From positions 2,896,001-2,960,000 of the forward strand of contig NZ_CP133017.1 of NCBI RefSeq assembly GCF_030866765.1: a stretch of 64,000 nt of DNA, written 5' to 3'. How positions within the stretch are numbered: position 1 is the stretch's first letter; each line of letters opens with the position of its first letter. Origin of the DNA: Paenibacillus silvisoli (GTDB lineage: Bacteria; Bacillota; Bacilli; Paenibacillales; Paenibacillaceae). Below, piece by piece: positions 51,544-60,122 of this stretch. The translations under genes were made by a program, and so were the position numbers. The notes beneath the pieces are model-generated. The model made no database searches and was not told the origin of the DNA. It saw only the letters and a list, made by a program, of their open reading frames with translations.

Positions 51544-52465
51544 ATGGAACAATTGAACAGGGTGTTGACTGCAGCGCAGGTGGAGCAGTTTATGGAGCTT
51601 GGCTGGGTCAAGGTTGATGAAGCTTTCCCGCGCGATCTTGCGCTTGAGTGCCAGCGTTTCTTGTGGGACCAGCTGCTTCGATATGGGATTGAACGGAATG
51701 AGAAGGAAACGTGGACGAAGCCGATTTTGTTTATGAAAGAGGATTTTCGCACGAAGGCATTCGACCGCTGCAATACAATGCGGTTAGGCGATGCGATCGA
51801 GGAGTTGGTCGGCTCGGGCCGCTGGACGCAGAAGGTGCTTTGGAACGGGGATCCAAGCCGGGACTATCCGCAATGGGGCTGGTGGCCGGTCAACTTCCAC
51901 CTCGGCGCGGACGAAGCCTGGAACGTGCCATCGACCGGGTGGCATTGGGACGGCTCGCATTTTCCGTCATTATGTGGATGCGCCTGAACAGGGGCTTCTC
52001 TGCCTGTGCATCTTTTCCGAGATTGGCCCGCAAGGCGGCGGAACGCTCGTTGCGGAAGGCTCGCATCAAGTCGTCGCGCGTTATTTGGCAGGCAAGCCAA
52101 ACGGCGTAGGCCCGCAAGAGGGGATCGATGAATGCAATTTGCAGCATCCATGGCTCGCGGCTTTGACGGGACAAGCCGATGATTCGTTCCTTCCCGGAGA
52201 GGATCGCGTCGAGAAATTCATGAAGCGCGCGTATGTGGATGAGCATGGAACGAAGCTGCGGGTCATCGAGACGACATCCTCGCCAGGGGACGTCATTTTG
52301 TGCCATCCGTTTCTCTACCATACCCCTTCGCAAAATCATAGCGGCGTAACGAGGTTTATGTGCAACCGGACAACACCGCTGAAAGATCGCATGCGCTTTG
52401 AGCGAACGGACAGCACCGCGTTCTCGCCGCTTGAGCTGAGCATCAAACGAGCTTTGAACCTTTAA
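51544..52465 (+). pseudogene. PhyH-family dioxygenase split by a one-base frameshift
   Basis: The first part (51,544-51,987) reads to HWDGSHF and then hits a stop; the second part (frame of 51,791-52,465) continues without a break as RHYVDAPEQGLL and ends ELSIKRALNL. Removing one T from the run at 51,960-51,963 gives a full protein of about 306 residues with the PhyH metal motif HWD and a distal His in LCHPFLYHTPSQNH. The remaining sequence shows no other damage, so the event is recent or a homopolymer sequencing error. ATG 51,544 abuts GGGAG; TTG 51,553 is better spaced. Confidence 0.85.
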
Positions 52466-52469
52466 TAGG

Positions 52470-52496
52470 AAGGCAGCCGATAGGGCTGCCTTTTTT
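52470..52496 (+). terminator. Rho-independent terminator of the frameshifted PhyH gene
   Basis: AAGGCAGCC/GGCTGCCTT stem with a 5-base loop and a run of T. Confidence 0.92.
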
Positions 52497-52540
52497 AATT
52501 ATAGCTGTTTCAGCGACGAATTCGTTGAGCCTCGCGTACG

Positions 52541-52725
52541 CTAACGGTTGCCACGCGCGCTATTTAGCCTGAAAAGGCCTTTTTAAATTTCTAGCGGTTG
52601 CCACGTACGCTATTTGGCGATTTAGACAGCGAAATAGGCCGATTCGCGCCAAATAACCTCTGTGGCAACCGTTAGAAGGAAAAAAGTGGTCTTATCGAGC
52701 AAATAAGCGCTGCTGCAACCGTTAG
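52541..52725. repeat. 185-bp palindromic repeat element, copy 2
   Basis: Forward units start at 52,541 and 52,591 (CTAACGGTTGCCAC, CTAGCGGTTGCCAC), reversed ones at 52,650-52,675 and 52,700-52,725 (ending CAACCGTTAG). Direct units are 50 bases apart, the halves 33 bases apart, and the total is 185 bases, exactly as in copy 1. The spacers differ from copy 1 but keep similar AAAA/TTTT blocks. Confidence 0.9.
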
Positions 52726-52793
52726 ATGATTTCGGCGCGCTCTTTCTCGGCCGCCAGCCGTTTCACCTATTTAATTGAGATGAAAAATAGCTA

Positions 52794-52840
52794 TTGTGAG
52801 TTTCGAAGCCCTCGTATATAATCAAATGTGCCCGGGCACA
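52794..52840 (+). promoter_or_regulatory. Sigma-A promoter and LacI-type operator of the moc-like operon
   Basis: TTGTGA (52,794-52,799), 17-base spacer and TATAAT (52,817-52,822) are followed by a perfect 14-bp palindrome, TGTGCCCGGGCACA (52,827-52,840), over the transcription start. That is a classical position for LacI-family repression. Confidence 0.85.
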
Positions 52841-52908
52841 GTAAAGCGCGTGAAACCGCTGACACCGTTTCCGGCGCTGAACCCACCATTCGATCGGAGG
52901 GAGAAATA

Positions 52909-53901
52909 ATGAGCAGATATACTGCTGAATGCCGCAAGCAGGATGGATTTACGATTGTGGCATTGACCGATTCCGCGAACGAAAGCGCAGCGGAACTGCT
53001 GCCGGAGATCGGCAACAATTTGTACCGCTTCACGACAGACGGCCGAGAAGTGATTCGAACATCGGTGTCGATGCAGACGCTTAAAGACGAGACTTTTGCC
53101 GCTTCGAAATACGGGACGCCGATTTTGTTCCCGCCAAACCGAATCCAGCAAGGACAATTCGAATTCCGCGGGCGCGGATACCAGTTCCCGATCAACGAAC
53201 CGCCTGATTATCATCTCCATGGCGAGCTGATCGTTCGCGCTTGGGAAGTGCTTGATTACGGCGCATCGGACGAGAACGGCGCATGGGTGACGAGCAGGCT
53301 GCGTTATGCGGATTACCCGGACATTCTGGCGTATTTTCCGCATGAACTCACTTTTACAATTACATATCGACTAGTGGACGGGAAGCTGTACATGGACAGC
53401 GTCATTCAAAATGACGGCGCCGATGAAGCCCCGTTCGCCTACGGCTTGCATCCGTATTTCTCACTGCCGTATGAAAGCGATAACGGCATCAAGCTGCAAG
53501 TTCCTGCGCGGGACGAATGGCCGATTACGAATTTATCGTTCGTTACCGGACAGCCTTCCCCAACGGAAACCAGCCGGCAAATCGCGCAAGCGGGCATTCC
53601 GCTCGGCACGTATCCGGAGCTTGGCTGTACACTGCTGACGCTTGATCCAGACGCGGAGCCGGTATGCCGGATCGCGCTTCCTCAGGCGGGCTACACGATC
53701 GCTTACCAGCTGGATCGCCAGTTCCCGTACGTGCTGCTGTTCCGTCCGAACTGGGATCAGGCTTTCTCGATTGAGCCGTACACCTATGTAACGGATGCCT
53801 TCAATCTGCCGTACGCGCATGAATTGACCGGCGTGCGCGGCATACAAGCAGGAGAACAATGCAAACTAACAACCGTATTGTGGGTTGAAAACGAAGGATA
53901 A
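52909..53901 (+). CDS. Aldose 1-epimerase (galactose mutarotase) family protein
   Basis: A 330-residue member of the aldose-1-epimerase fold. The sugar-binding sequence FPPNRIQQGQFEFRGRGYQFP, the first catalytic His in DYHLHGELI and ALHP-like YGLHPYFSL (second His) are present, and the C-terminal Glu is in AFSIEPYTYV. ATG 52,909 is preceded by CGGAGGGAG. It is first in an operon with a MocA-type dehydrogenase and a MocC/IolE-type isomerase, and the operator upstream matches that of the lacI gene. It probably interconverts anomers of the sugar used by the operon. Confidence 0.85.
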   Translation: MSRYTAECRKQDGFTIVALTDSANESAAELLPEIGNNLYRFTTDGREVIRTSVSMQTLKDETFAASKYGTPILFPPNRIQQGQFEFRGRGYQFPINEPPDYHLHGELIVRAWEVLDYGASDENGAWVTSRLRYADYPDILAYFPHELTFTITYRLVDGKLYMDSVIQNDGADEAPFAYGLHPYFSLPYESDNGIKLQVPARDEWPITNLSFVTGQPSPTETSRQIAQAGIPLGTYPELGCTLLTLDPDAEPVCRIALPQAGYTIAYQLDRQFPYVLLFRPNWDQAFSIEPYTYVTDAFNLPYAHELTGVRGIQAGEQCKLTTVLWVENEG

Positions 53902-53916
53902 AGGAGGACGCGCTAC

Positions 53917-55020
53917 ATGAATCAATTGGATTTTAACGCTGTAATTCGTCCCGAATTACCGAAAAGACTGGACTACCGCATAGGTTGCATCGGTTCCGGC
54001 TTCATTATGCGGGACTGCCATCTCGTCGCTTACCGCGACGCCGGCTTTAATCCGGTTGCGATTGCTTCGCGTACGTACGAAAATGCGAAGGAAGTAGCTG
54101 AGCTTCGTAACATTCCGAAGGTGCACCGCACGTGGGAAGAGCTTGTGTGCGATCCTGAAATCGAAATTCTCGATATCGCGTTCCCGCCGGACCGTCAGCT
54201 TGAAGTCGTGAAGCTCGCGGTTCAGCAGCCGCACATTAAGGGCATCCTTTGCCAGAAGCCGCTTGCGATGAACTCGCGCGAAGCGCACCAAATCGTAGAG
54301 CTGTGCGAGGCGGCCGGTAAAAAGCTTGCGGTGAACTCGAACATGCGGTACGACCAGTCGATCCGGGCGCTTAAAGCGATCCTCGATGGAGGCTACTTGG
54401 GCGAAACGGTGCTCGCGACGATTGAAATGCGCGCGATCCCGCACTGGCAGGCTTATCTCGAGAAGTACGATCAGATCGAGATTTTGAACATGGGCATCCA
54501 CCATATTGATACGTTCCGTTATCTGTTCGGCGACCCGGAGAAAATTACGGCGCTCACAAGAAGAGATCCGCGCACGAAGTTCAAGCACATTGACGGCATC
54601 ACGCAGTATACGTTCCATTACGAGAACGAGCTGATGGCGACTAGCTTGGACGATGTATGGGCTTGGCCGGGCGAAGGCACGGAGAAGGACATGTACATCA
54701 AGTGGCGCGTCGAAGGGCTTGACGGCATGGCAACCGGTACGATCGGCTGGCCGCGTTACCCGGAGCACTCGCCAAGCACGATCGCGTTCACGACGAAGCA
54801 GGCACCGAACGAATGGATTCGTCCGGAGTGGGATCTCGTTTGGTTCCCGGACGCATTCCAAGGCACGATGGCGCAGCTGCTGCGCGCCGTAGAATCCGAC
54901 ACCGAGCCGGAAATCGGCGGCCGCGACAACCTGCGCACGATCGCATGCGTTGACGCGTGCTACAAGTCGATCGCGGAAGAAAGAACGGTTACGTTCGCGG
55001 AAGTATTTAACCAAAAATAA
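53917..55020 (+). CDS. Gfo/Idh/MocA-family dehydrogenase (MocA-like)
   Basis: A 367-residue NAD(P)-dependent dehydrogenase. The cofactor loop is GCIGSGFIMRD, the active-site lysine is in CQKPLAMN (a QKP form of EKP), and NMGIHHIDTFRYLFGD carries the catalytic His/Asp. AAAGGAGGA lies 9 bases before ATG. It is cotranscribed with the epimerase and the isomerase. MocA of rhizobia is in the same family and oxidises an inosamine; here sugar or inositol oxidation is plausible. Confidence 0.88.
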   Translation: MNQLDFNAVIRPELPKRLDYRIGCIGSGFIMRDCHLVAYRDAGFNPVAIASRTYENAKEVAELRNIPKVHRTWEELVCDPEIEILDIAFPPDRQLEVVKLAVQQPHIKGILCQKPLAMNSREAHQIVELCEAAGKKLAVNSNMRYDQSIRALKAILDGGYLGETVLATIEMRAIPHWQAYLEKYDQIEILNMGIHHIDTFRYLFGDPEKITALTRRDPRTKFKHIDGITQYTFHYENELMATSLDDVWAWPGEGTEKDMYIKWRVEGLDGMATGTIGWPRYPEHSPSTIAFTTKQAPNEWIRPEWDLVWFPDAFQGTMAQLLRAVESDTEPEIGGRDNLRTIACVDACYKSIAEERTVTFAEVFNQK

Positions 55021-55040
55021 TCCATGTGGAGGTCATTGCC

Positions 55041-55943
55041 ATGCTATCAGTAGGTATTTTCAATGCATATTACCCGTATACGCTCGAAGAATCGATCCGC
55101 CGTATGAAGAAGGACGGCTTCTCCTGCGTCCAGCTCGACCTTGCGTTCAAAGACATGGATTTGTCGTACGACGCTTTGACGAAAGAGAAATGCCATACGA
55201 TCCGCAATGCGTTCCGTGACGCGAACCTTCCGATCGTCTGCGTTTCCGCGTACACGAACCTGATCCATCCGGACCCGGTTAAACGCCAGCAGAACGTAAA
55301 CAGCGTGAAGCAAGTCCTTCAATTCGCCCGCGATCTGGGCAGCCCGTATGTGGTCAGCGAAACAGGCACATACAATATCGAGAGCGACTGGGTATGGGAT
55401 CCGAAGAACGGTACGGAAGAAGCCTACGAAGAAGTCGTGAAAACGATCGAGGATCTGGCGAAATTCGCGTACGACAACGGCTCGATGTTCCTTGTCGAGA
55501 ACTACGTAAACAACGTTATCGGTTCGGTTGATCAAGTGGCGCGTCTGTTCTCCGACGTGAATCATCCGGGTCTTGGCCTGATGATGGACCCTACGAACTA
55601 TTTCACGGACAGCAACATCGATCATATCGATGCTACGCTAAACCAAATTTTCAACACGCTGGGCGACAAAGTCAAAATCGCTCACGCGAAGGATTGCATG
55701 CGTGCGGTCAACCTGGGCGAGAAGCATGCCGACATCGACGCTTCCGAATCCCATTCGTTCCGCGGCGCGGGCGCGGTCGAGCTTCCGGCGCCAGGCCTTG
55801 GCGACCTGAACTACGACTTGTATCTGTCCCGTCTAGCGAAGCTGCACCCGAACATTCCGATCATCATCGAGCATCTCGAGGAAGAGGATATCCCTCGCGC
55901 GAAGCGCTTCCTTGACGACAAGCTGAAAAAAGTCGGCGTGTAA
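55041..55943 (+). CDS. Sugar phosphate isomerase/epimerase, AP-endonuclease-2 barrel (MocC/IolE-like)
   Basis: A 300-residue TIM-barrel isomerase/epimerase or dehydratase. Metal ligands are expected in VSETGTYN, LVENY, GLMMDPTNY, IAHAKD and IIIEHL, in the usual order for this family. ATG 55,041 is 9 bases after GGAGG; GTG 55,026 overlaps that site. IolE and MocC belong here, and with the preceding dehydrogenase the pair resembles an inositol-type or keto-sugar pathway. No terminator is seen after it, but the lacI gene has its own promoter. Confidence 0.87.
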   Translation: MLSVGIFNAYYPYTLEESIRRMKKDGFSCVQLDLAFKDMDLSYDALTKEKCHTIRNAFRDANLPIVCVSAYTNLIHPDPVKRQQNVNSVKQVLQFARDLGSPYVVSETGTYNIESDWVWDPKNGTEEAYEEVVKTIEDLAKFAYDNGSMFLVENYVNNVIGSVDQVARLFSDVNHPGLGLMMDPTNYFTDSNIDHIDATLNQIFNTLGDKVKIAHAKDCMRAVNLGEKHADIDASESHSFRGAGAVELPAPGLGDLNYDLYLSRLAKLHPNIPIIIEHLEEEDIPRAKRFLDDKLKKVGV

Positions 55944-56007
55944 GTTTAGTTAAGCAGCTGGTTCCGATGCAGCGCGAAATCAACGTCTGCCTTGCAAGGA
56001 TTAACTC

Positions 56008-56056
56008 TTGTGAGATCGCGGCAATCGCACTATAATATTGAATGTGTCCGAGCACT
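56008..56056 (+). promoter_or_regulatory. Sigma-A promoter and LacI-type operator of the regulator gene
   Basis: TTGTGA (56,008-56,013), 17 bases and TATAAT (56,031-56,036) repeat the promoter seen at 52,794, and TGTGTCCGAGCACT (56,043-56,056) lies at the same place as the operator there. This implies autorepression. Confidence 0.8.
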
Positions 56057-56077
56057 TAAAAGGCATAGGAGCGAACT

Positions 56078-57106
56078 ATGACGGTTACCATTCGAGAAAT
56101 TGCCAAGCAGGCAGGCGTGTCGCGCGGCACGGTCGACCGGGTGCTGAATGACAGACCCGGCGTCAAACCGGAGGTCCGCGACCGGATATTAGCAATAGCG
56201 AACGAATTGAATTACATGCCCAACATCGCAGCCAAAGCGCTGGCGTATCAGAAAAAACCGTTTGTGTTCGGCATCGTGATGCCACCGAAGGACATTCAAT
56301 TTTTTGAATCCATTCGAAGCGGCATCGCCATCGCTGCCGAAGAGCTGAAAGATCTTGGCGTGCGCTTGGAATACCGATTCGTGGATAACCAGAAGCCGGA
56401 AGAAGGCGCTGCGGCGATTCGCGAGCTCGTCGGCGAAGGCGTCAGCGGCATCATGTTTTCGGTAATGGATGATGAGCTCATCCGCGAGAGCATCGATTAT
56501 GCCGCCGAACGCAATGTGCCGGTCGTCACGTTCAACTCGGACGTGGAAGGCAGCAAACGAATTTGCTTCATCGGTCAGGACCTGCACAAGAGCGGCTTGG
56601 TCGCGGCAGGCTTGATGAACCGGGTGTTACAAGCGGACGCGAAGGTGCTGATCGTGACGGGAAGTTTAAAGTTTCACGCTCACCGCTCGCGTGTGGAAGG
56701 CTTCAAGCATGGGCTGGCCCAGCATGGGAGCAGGCTTCATGTATTGCGGGTTATCGAAGCCTATGACCGTTATGCGGACACGTACGCGCAGCTCGATCAG
56801 GCATTGACGAATCATGCCGATGAGATCGACGGGATCTACATGGCGACAGGCGATATCCGCGCATGCGTGGATGTCATCAAGAAGCACAAGAAGGAAGGCT
56901 CGATTCGAGTCGTTTGCAACGATTTGATTCCGCCTGCCGAGCAAGGTCTGAAGGAGCGGATCATCGATTTTACGATCGTCCAAAATCCGGAGAGACAAGG
57001 CTACTTATCGCTTCGCATTTTGTTTGACCACGTTTTCGCGGGCAAACAGCCGGAAGCCGAGCATCACTACACGGAAACGCACATTTATATTCCCGAGAGC
57101 CTATAA
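56078..57106 (+). CDS. LacI-family transcriptional repressor
   Basis: A 342-residue LacI regulator with the HTH and hinge at the start (IREIAKQAGVSRGTVDRVLN) and a periplasmic-binding-like effector domain (FNSDVEGSKRICFIGQDLHKSG). The VDRVLNDRPGV pattern is typical of the PurR/RbsR branch that binds sugars. The palindromes at 52,827, 56,043 and perhaps 57,130 have the GTGC...GCAC form and lie at its own and neighbouring genes, so it is the likely owner of all three. The inducer is expected to be the operon's sugar or inositol compound. Confidence 0.92.
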   Translation: MTVTIREIAKQAGVSRGTVDRVLNDRPGVKPEVRDRILAIANELNYMPNIAAKALAYQKKPFVFGIVMPPKDIQFFESIRSGIAIAAEELKDLGVRLEYRFVDNQKPEEGAAAIRELVGEGVSGIMFSVMDDELIRESIDYAAERNVPVVTFNSDVEGSKRICFIGQDLHKSGLVAAGLMNRVLQADAKVLIVTGSLKFHAHRSRVEGFKHGLAQHGSRLHVLRVIEAYDRYADTYAQLDQALTNHADEIDGIYMATGDIRACVDVIKKHKKEGSIRVVCNDLIPPAEQGLKERIIDFTIVQNPERQGYLSLRILFDHVFAGKQPEAEHHYTETHIYIPESL

Positions 57107-57119
57107 GGCTTTCTTTTTT
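57098..57119 (+). terminator. Weak hairpin at the end of lacI
   Basis: AGCCT-ata-AGGCT spans the stop codon and is followed by TTCTTTTTT. The stem is only five pairs, so partial read-through into the desaturase gene is likely. Confidence 0.45.
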
Positions 57120-57129
57120 AAGGAATTTC

Positions 57130-57141
57130 GTGCCCGCGCAC
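57130..57141. promoter_or_regulatory. Third GTGC-type operator, before the desaturase
   Basis: GTGCCCGCGCAC fits the symmetry of the other two operators but lacks a clear -10 beside it. It may be an accessory site or a regulated promoter too weak to recognise. Confidence 0.5.
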
Positions 57142-57169
57142 GGACAAGACCATGAAGGAGGAGTTCATA

Positions 57170-58261
57170 ATGGCAATCGTAGTCCAACGCAGAGACTACA
57201 GCTTGTTGGGTGCGGAAAGCAAACGCGCCGAAGAGAAAGGCCTGGCATCCGGCGAATGGCATCAAACGCCGATTCCGCGCAAGACGATGAAGGAACTGAT
57301 GAAGAGGAAGGACGGTCCGGCGATCCGGGATACGCTGATTTGGTTCATCGGACTCATCGTTCTCGGCACGCTTGCTTACATGTCGTGGGGAACCTGGTGG
57401 GCGGTACCGGCATTTTTCTTATACGGGATCTTCTACGCGACGCCTGGCGACTCCAGATGGCATGAATGCGGTCACGGTACGGCATTTAAGACGCAATGGA
57501 TGAACGACGTCGTATACCACTTCGCTTGCTTCGTTATTTTGCGCTCGGCTACGCCATGGCGCTGGAGCCATTCCCGTCATCATACCGATACGATTATCGT
57601 TGGCCGCGACCCTGAGATCATTACAGCGAGACCACCGGTATGGAAAATCCTTTGGATGCAAATCATCCACCTGTATGGCGGACCGATCGAAATCAAACGT
57701 TTTATTTTGCATACGTTCGGCAAGCTGGAGGATCAGGAGAAAGAATATATCCCGGCTTCGGAGCATTACAAAGTGTTCCGCGAAGCTCGCATTTATATGT
57801 TGATTTTCCTGGCGGTTATCGCGGCATGCATGTTCACGGGCAGCATTTTGCCGGCCATGTTCATCATTCTTCCTACGTTCTACGGCTTCCTGCTCGTGCT
57901 CACGTTCGGAGTTACGCAGCATCTTGGCCTGTACGAGGACGTTTTGGATCACAGGCTGAATACTCGGACATTCTATACGAATCCGATCTTCCGTTTTCTG
58001 TACTGGAATATGAACTACCACACGGAGCATCACATGTTCCCGATGGTGCCTTTCCATGCTCTTCCTAAGCTGCATGAAGAGATGAAGCACGACTGCCCGG
58101 CGGCGCGTCCTAGCCTGGGAGCGGCACTGAAGGAAGTCATCGGCGCGCTGCGCAAGCAAAAGAACGATCCGTCCTATGTGGTCGTGAAGCCGCTGCCGGA
58201 AACGGCGATCCCTTACCGTTTCGGACCGAATGAGAGCAATCAATTGAGGAGTGAAGCATAA
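57170..58261 (+). CDS. MocD-like membrane desaturase/oxygenase
   Basis: A 363-residue integral membrane protein with the three histidine boxes of the fatty-acid-desaturase superfamily: H98-ECGH, H134-SRHH and H284-TEHH, which bind a di-iron centre. Hydrophobic segments flank the boxes (TLIWFIGLIVLGTLAY, MLIFLAVIAACMF). ATG 57,170 follows AAGGAGGAG. A Rieske ferredoxin follows directly, as for MocD-MocE, which oxidatively demethylate a rhizopine in rhizobia. A lipid desaturase is an alternative, but the ferredoxin partner and catabolic neighbours favour small-molecule oxidation. Confidence 0.82.
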   Translation: MAIVVQRRDYSLLGAESKRAEEKGLASGEWHQTPIPRKTMKELMKRKDGPAIRDTLIWFIGLIVLGTLAYMSWGTWWAVPAFFLYGIFYATPGDSRWHECGHGTAFKTQWMNDVVYHFACFVILRSATPWRWSHSRHHTDTIIVGRDPEIITARPPVWKILWMQIIHLYGGPIEIKRFILHTFGKLEDQEKEYIPASEHYKVFREARIYMLIFLAVIAACMFTGSILPAMFIILPTFYGFLLVLTFGVTQHLGLYEDVLDHRLNTRTFYTNPIFRFLYWNMNYHTEHHMFPMVPFHALPKLHEEMKHDCPAARPSLGAALKEVIGALRKQKNDPSYVVVKPLPETAIPYRFGPNESNQLRSEA

Positions 58262-58573
58262 ATGGCAGAATGGGTAGAAGTTTGCGACGAAGACGAAATC
58301 GATGTAGAGGATGTCATCCGCTTCGATGAAGGCGACCGTTCCTTCGCGGTTTACCGTACCGATAAAGGCGATTATCACGCTACGGACGGCTTCTGCACGC
58401 ACGGCAAATTCCATTTGTCCGAGGGGCTTGTCATGGGCAAGCAAATCGAGTGCCCGAAGCATAACGGCCGTTTCGATATCCCAAGCGGCGCGGCGGTTCG
58501 CGTACCGGCTTGCATCGATCTGCAGACGTATCCGGTCAAGGTCGAGGGCGGTATGGTTTATATTCAGATTTAA
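58262..58573 (+). CDS. MocE-like Rieske [2Fe-2S] ferredoxin
   Basis: A 103-residue Rieske ferredoxin with both cluster motifs, C45-T-H47 in CTHGKFHLSEG and C64-PK-H67 in CPKHNGRFD. It starts at the base after the desaturase stop, so the two are coupled, and would pass electrons to the di-iron centre. The usual reductase (MocF) is not in the window, and a host ferredoxin reductase would have to serve. A terminator follows. Confidence 0.92.
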   Translation: MAEWVEVCDEDEIDVEDVIRFDEGDRSFAVYRTDKGDYHATDGFCTHGKFHLSEGLVMGKQIECPKHNGRFDIPSGAAVRVPACIDLQTYPVKVEGGMVYIQI

Positions 58574-58579
58574 TTCGAA

Positions 58580-58608
58580 GCCTGGCGGGTACTCCGCCGG
58601 GCTTTTAT
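58580..58608 (+). terminator. Rho-independent terminator of the moc-like block
   Basis: GCCTGGCGG pairs with CCGCCGGGC (one G-T pair), loop of 5, then TTTTATT. Confidence 0.88.
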
Positions 58609-58740
58609 TATGGTTGGATGCGGATATGAATGCAGGGGCAATTTTGTGGTAGAACCTTCTTATAGATCCAATAAATATTTCATGATAAATTGATTGAGAA
58701 GCTTGAGTCGTTTTGGCACGTTCCTAGGGTAGGAAAGCGG

Positions 58741-58766
58741 ATTCGTTTCACGAATATTATTATAGA
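58741..58766 (+). promoter_or_regulatory. Palindrome and -10-like sequence before the KinB-like kinase
   Basis: ATTCGT-ttc-ACGAAT (58,741-58,755) is a perfect inverted repeat and runs into TATTAT/TATAGA. It could be a regulator site for the kinase promoter. The rest of 58,609-58,740 shows nothing I can assign. Confidence 0.4.
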
Positions 58767-58801
58767 CAAATAGAGTCATTTCATAGTTGAGGGTGGAGTA
58801 C

Positions 58802-60058
58802 ATGTTAGCTCAAAGCTTGCAAAGTATCATGGGAAATTTTATGTTTATCTGTATTCCATCCATATTATATTTTGTGCTATGGACGAAATATGGCGAGAAA
58901 ACGGGGAAAGTTTCGAAGATCGTATTGTTTCTATTTTTAAGCATAACCTTACTTTTATGCATGTCGTTCCCGTTTCAATATGAAGAACGCTATTTTTTAG
59001 ATTTCAGACTTATACCGCTTGTGCTGGGCATTTTATATGGCGGTCCATGGGTAGGGGCGGCGCTTCTTGCTATATTAATTACATACCGTTACATGATGGG
59101 TAGCGGAGACGGACTCTACTTCGCATCGATTGCGGCCGTTGTTGAATACGCAGGTCTTGTGGTCATCTCGATTAAATTTCGTTTGAACACCCTTAAGAAA
59201 ACATTTAAAGCACTCCTTATCTCAGTCGCACTAATTCCAATCGCATTGAAGTTGATCTGGCTCTGTTTAGACTACATAACCTTCAAGCAAACCGTTTATC
59301 TCGTTTCATTCAAGGTCATTGAGTTTTTCGCGATTTGTATTACGGTCTATCTCGTAGAGTTTGTAAGCAGTCATTTCAAAATTCAAATGGAACTTCAACA
59401 AATTGAAAAAATGAGGGTCATAAGCCAAATTGCGGCTAGTGTATCGCACGAAATCAGAAATCCTTTAACGACAGTCAAGGGGTTATTGCAATTATTTAGA
59501 GAGAAGGATCTTCCCTCCGATAAACGCGAGAATTTAACAGAGGTAGCATTGCATGAATTGAGTACGGCAATAAACATCATCTCCGATTATCTTACATTTG
59601 CAAAACCGCAAATCGCAAGGATGATCCCTCTTGAATTGACATCGGAGCTTCAGCAAGTCGTTAGCATGTTGACGCCTTATGCAAACATGCGACAAGTATC
59701 TTTAACGGTTGGTTTGGACACCGGCCTGTCGATTCTTGGTGACAGCCAGCAATTCCGTCAGAGCCTTATTAATCTGGTCAAAAATTGTATTGAAGCTTCA
59801 TCCAACGGAAGTGTCGATGTTACCGTCTTAATGAGGGGGAATGATGTGGTCATACGTATCCGGGATACAGGCTGCGGAATGACAGCGGATCAGATCCAAA
59901 GGCTCGGTACTCCTTACTATTCAACGAAGGAAAAAGGCACGGGCCTTGGTACAATGGTTGCCTTCAGCATCATTAAAGCGATGAATGGTACCGTACAAGT
60001 GAAAAGCGAAGTGAATAAGGGAAGTCTCTTTGAGATTACGTATCCAATAGCTACGTAA
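58802..60058 (+). CDS. KinB-like sporulation-type sensor histidine kinase
   Basis: A 418-residue kinase. The N-terminus has six or so hydrophobic segments including FRLIPLVLGILYGGPWVGAA, the mark of the 5TM receptor domain found in LytS and KinB. The cytoplasmic part has the phospho-His box SHEIRNPLTTVKGLL and a HATPase domain with NLVKNCIEA, DTGCGM and GTGLGTMVAF. AT content is visibly higher than in the neighbours. ATG 58,802 is chosen behind GGGTGGAG. In spore formers such kinases feed the Spo0 phosphorelay, and a Spo0E-like gene lies 750 bases away. Confidence 0.88.
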   Translation: MLAQSLQSIMGNFMFICIPSILYFVLWTKYGEKTGKVSKIVLFLFLSITLLLCMSFPFQYEERYFLDFRLIPLVLGILYGGPWVGAALLAILITYRYMMGSGDGLYFASIAAVVEYAGLVVISIKFRLNTLKKTFKALLISVALIPIALKLIWLCLDYITFKQTVYLVSFKVIEFFAICITVYLVEFVSSHFKIQMELQQIEKMRVISQIAASVSHEIRNPLTTVKGLLQLFREKDLPSDKRENLTEVALHELSTAINIISDYLTFAKPQIARMIPLELTSELQQVVSMLTPYANMRQVSLTVGLDTGLSILGDSQQFRQSLINLVKNCIEASSNGSVDVTVLMRGNDVVIRIRDTGCGMTADQIQRLGTPYYSTKEKGTGLGTMVAFSIIKAMNGTVQVKSEVNKGSLFEITYPIAT

Positions 60059-60093
60059 CGGAGCGGGCAGCCCAATATAATGTATTGGTTTTA

Positions 60094-60122
60094 GGCCCGG
60101 CGGGTTTCGCCGGGCTTTTTTT
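60094..60122 (+). terminator. Rho-independent terminator of the kinase gene
   Basis: GCCCGGCG/CGCCGGGC stem with a GGTTT loop, then a long T run. Confidence 0.92.

Noticed and set aside
51544-52465. Programmed -1/+1 frameshifting in the PhyH gene
   Set aside because: No slippery heptamer or downstream pseudoknot is evident; an extra T in a short run is the simpler explanation.
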